Positions 63,199 to 64,000 of a stretch of DNA of 64,000 bases are shown in pieces. Both the position numbers and the translations under genes were made by a program. This DNA is from Daejeonella sp. (GTDB lineage: Bacteria; Bacteroidota; Bacteroidia; Sphingobacteriales; Sphingobacteriaceae). How positions within the stretch are numbered: the stretch's first letter is position 1; each line of letters opens with the position of its first letter. The DNA is taken from the NCBI RefSeq assembly GCF_030684675.1, contig NZ_JAUXXZ010000023.1, positions 62,001-126,000 of the forward strand, in the 5' to 3' direction. The notes beneath the pieces were generated by a model. That model did no database searches and was not told the DNA's origin. It was given only the letters and a program-made list of their open reading frames with translations.

Positions 63199-64000
63199 TT
63201 AATACAATCTGGCTCGCTTCCTTAATTCAGCGATAGGCATTGTAAGCATTCGCCCTACAGGTTCTTTACCCTTGTAAGTAATTACTTTCAACTGTTTGGC
63301 GTCAATAGGTGCGGTCAATGTAGTCATGTATTTTGGGTAAAATCTGTCAGGGAATGAATTATCAAATGAATAATAGATATCCAGTCCTTCAACTTCAGTA
63401 CTCAAGTCAATTGTCAATCTATTATCTGCAGTTTTACCAGCCTTGAATATAGGATCATAGACTGCAGGAGAATATTTGGTTTCGGAGATAGCAAGGCGGC
63501 CAAAATGCTTCTCAACCCTGCTAAAGAAATCAGGCCAGTTTTTCTGCTGATTTGGTGACCATACTGATTCTGCAATTGCAAAGCCTCTTGGCCAGGTCAT
63601 ATATTCTGCCTGCCGGATATTGTAAACCTGCTCGGTCCATAAATTAGCCTGTCCACCTTTAATAAATTGCGGATCAACTCCCGTAGGAACAGGCTCGAAT
63701 TCATAGGATTTACTCAGGCGTAATGAAGCATAAACCCTGGGTTCAGATATTTCATCAGACTGCATATAATCAAGATAAGCGTAGGTTGTAGGACTCATGA
63801 CCACCTGATGTTGATTCTGTGCTGCTTCTATTCCATATTTCATCCCACGCCAGCTCATCACTGCAGTAGACGGACTTACACCTCCTTCCAAAACCTCATC
63901 CCATGCCATCATTTTCTTACCTTTCGATTCCACAATCTGTTCAACCCTTTTCGTAAAATACCCCTGAACCTGTTTAATATCTTTAATGCCTTCACGAGCC
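63199..64000 (-). CDS. GH20 beta-N-acetylhexosaminidase, C-terminal part (start beyond window)
   Basis: The open frame reaches the right edge, giving the last 266 codons. It reads VQGYFTKRVEQIVESKGKKMMAWDEVLEGGVSPSTAVMSWRG, the end of a GH20 barrel (WDEVLEGG, MSWRG, GGQANLWTEQV with the conserved Trp/Glu, YMTWPRGFAIAESVW), then a C-terminal beta domain. The catalytic Asp-Glu pair should lie upstream of the window. It would cleave terminal GlcNAc/GalNAc, in line with the NahK-like kinase and DUF5690 genes 8 kb away. Confidence 0.93.
   Translation of the reverse strand, partial: AREGIKDIKQVQGYFTKRVEQIVESKGKKMMAWDEVLEGGVSPSTAVMSWRGMKYGIEAAQNQHQVVMSPTTYAYLDYMQSDEISEPRVYASLRLSKSYEFEPVPTGVDPQFIKGGQANLWTEQVYNIRQAEYMTWPRGFAIAESVWSPNQQKNWPDFFSRVEKHFGRLAISETKYSPAVYDPIFKAGKTADNRLTIDLSTEVEGLDIYYSFDNSFPDRFYPKYMTTLTAPIDAKQLKVITYKGKEPVGRMLTMPIAELRKRARLY

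Overview
The window is a chromosomal segment of a Bacteroidota bacterium, most likely of the family Sphingobacteriaceae (Pedobacter-like). The pointers are moderately AT-rich DNA, promoter boxes of the TAnnTTTG type with few Shine-Dalgarno sequences, a tmRNA whose tag reads GENNYALAA, a DUF3822 gene upstream of rsmD, a fused alpha/beta 2-oxoacid dehydrogenase E1, an outer-membrane beta-barrel receptor with an N-terminal carboxypeptidase-regulatory-like domain, and many secreted sulfatases. No plasmid replication, phage structural or transposase gene is visible.

Layout. 1-4.4 kb: a partial EamA exporter, an orphan membrane histidine kinase and a PldA-like outer-membrane protein. 4.4-10.4 kb: a LytS/LytTR two-component pair, an ABC exporter pair and an outer-membrane receptor, all on one strand. 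10.5-15.6 kb: tRNA-Met(CAU), a gluconate permease, a ThuA protein, a 7TM-PAS histidine kinase and a HAD phosphatase. 15.7-23.2 kb: proline dehydrogenase, then the aromatic amino-acid cluster (S4 protein, aroB, pheA, DAHP synthase/chorismate mutase, aroA, aroC). pheA is preceded by a Tyr/Phe-rich leader peptide with a terminator/antiterminator. 23.5-31.3 kb: branched-chain-type E1, DUF1573, an aminotransferase, tmRNA, GIY-YIG protein and katG with an OxyR-like dyad upstream. 31.5-40.7 kb: HicAB and a secreted sulfatase cluster that includes a sulfatase-SGNH esterase fusion and a truncated fucosidase. 40.9-45.2 kb: a membrane protein, RecD-like helicase, DUF3822, rsmD and coaD. 45.4-47.8 kb: a small island (XRE-ImmA/IrrE protein plus an unknown protein) with palindromic operators, followed by a MITE-like repeat. 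47.8-64 kb: NUDIX/pyrE divergent pair, clpB, cold-shock protein, a NahK-like kinase with a DUF5690 transporter, PIG-L deacetylase, DEAD-box helicase, lipoprotein polysaccharide deacetylase, DUF2911, alpha/beta hydrolase, GreA-like protein, ABC-F protein and a partial GH20 hexosaminidase.

How the genes work together. The aromatic cluster covers four shikimate/chorismate activities plus the branch to phenylpyruvate, and its pheA-led block appears to be controlled by translation-coupled attenuation sensing charged tRNA-Tyr/Phe. The sulfatases, truncated fucosidase, fused esterase, GH20 and NahK-like kinase suggest use of sulfated, acetylated, amino-sugar-containing glycans.

Repeats. Three repeat types sit at the 3' ends of genes: 120-bp paired-hairpin tandem repeats overlapping the aroB stop codon, a 207-bp MITE-like element in two inverted copies (34.6 and 47.4 kb), and several smaller palindromic units. 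No single dramatic new system stands out. The pheA attenuator, the MITE family, the XRE-ImmA module with its operators and the sulfatase-esterase fusion deserve most attention.
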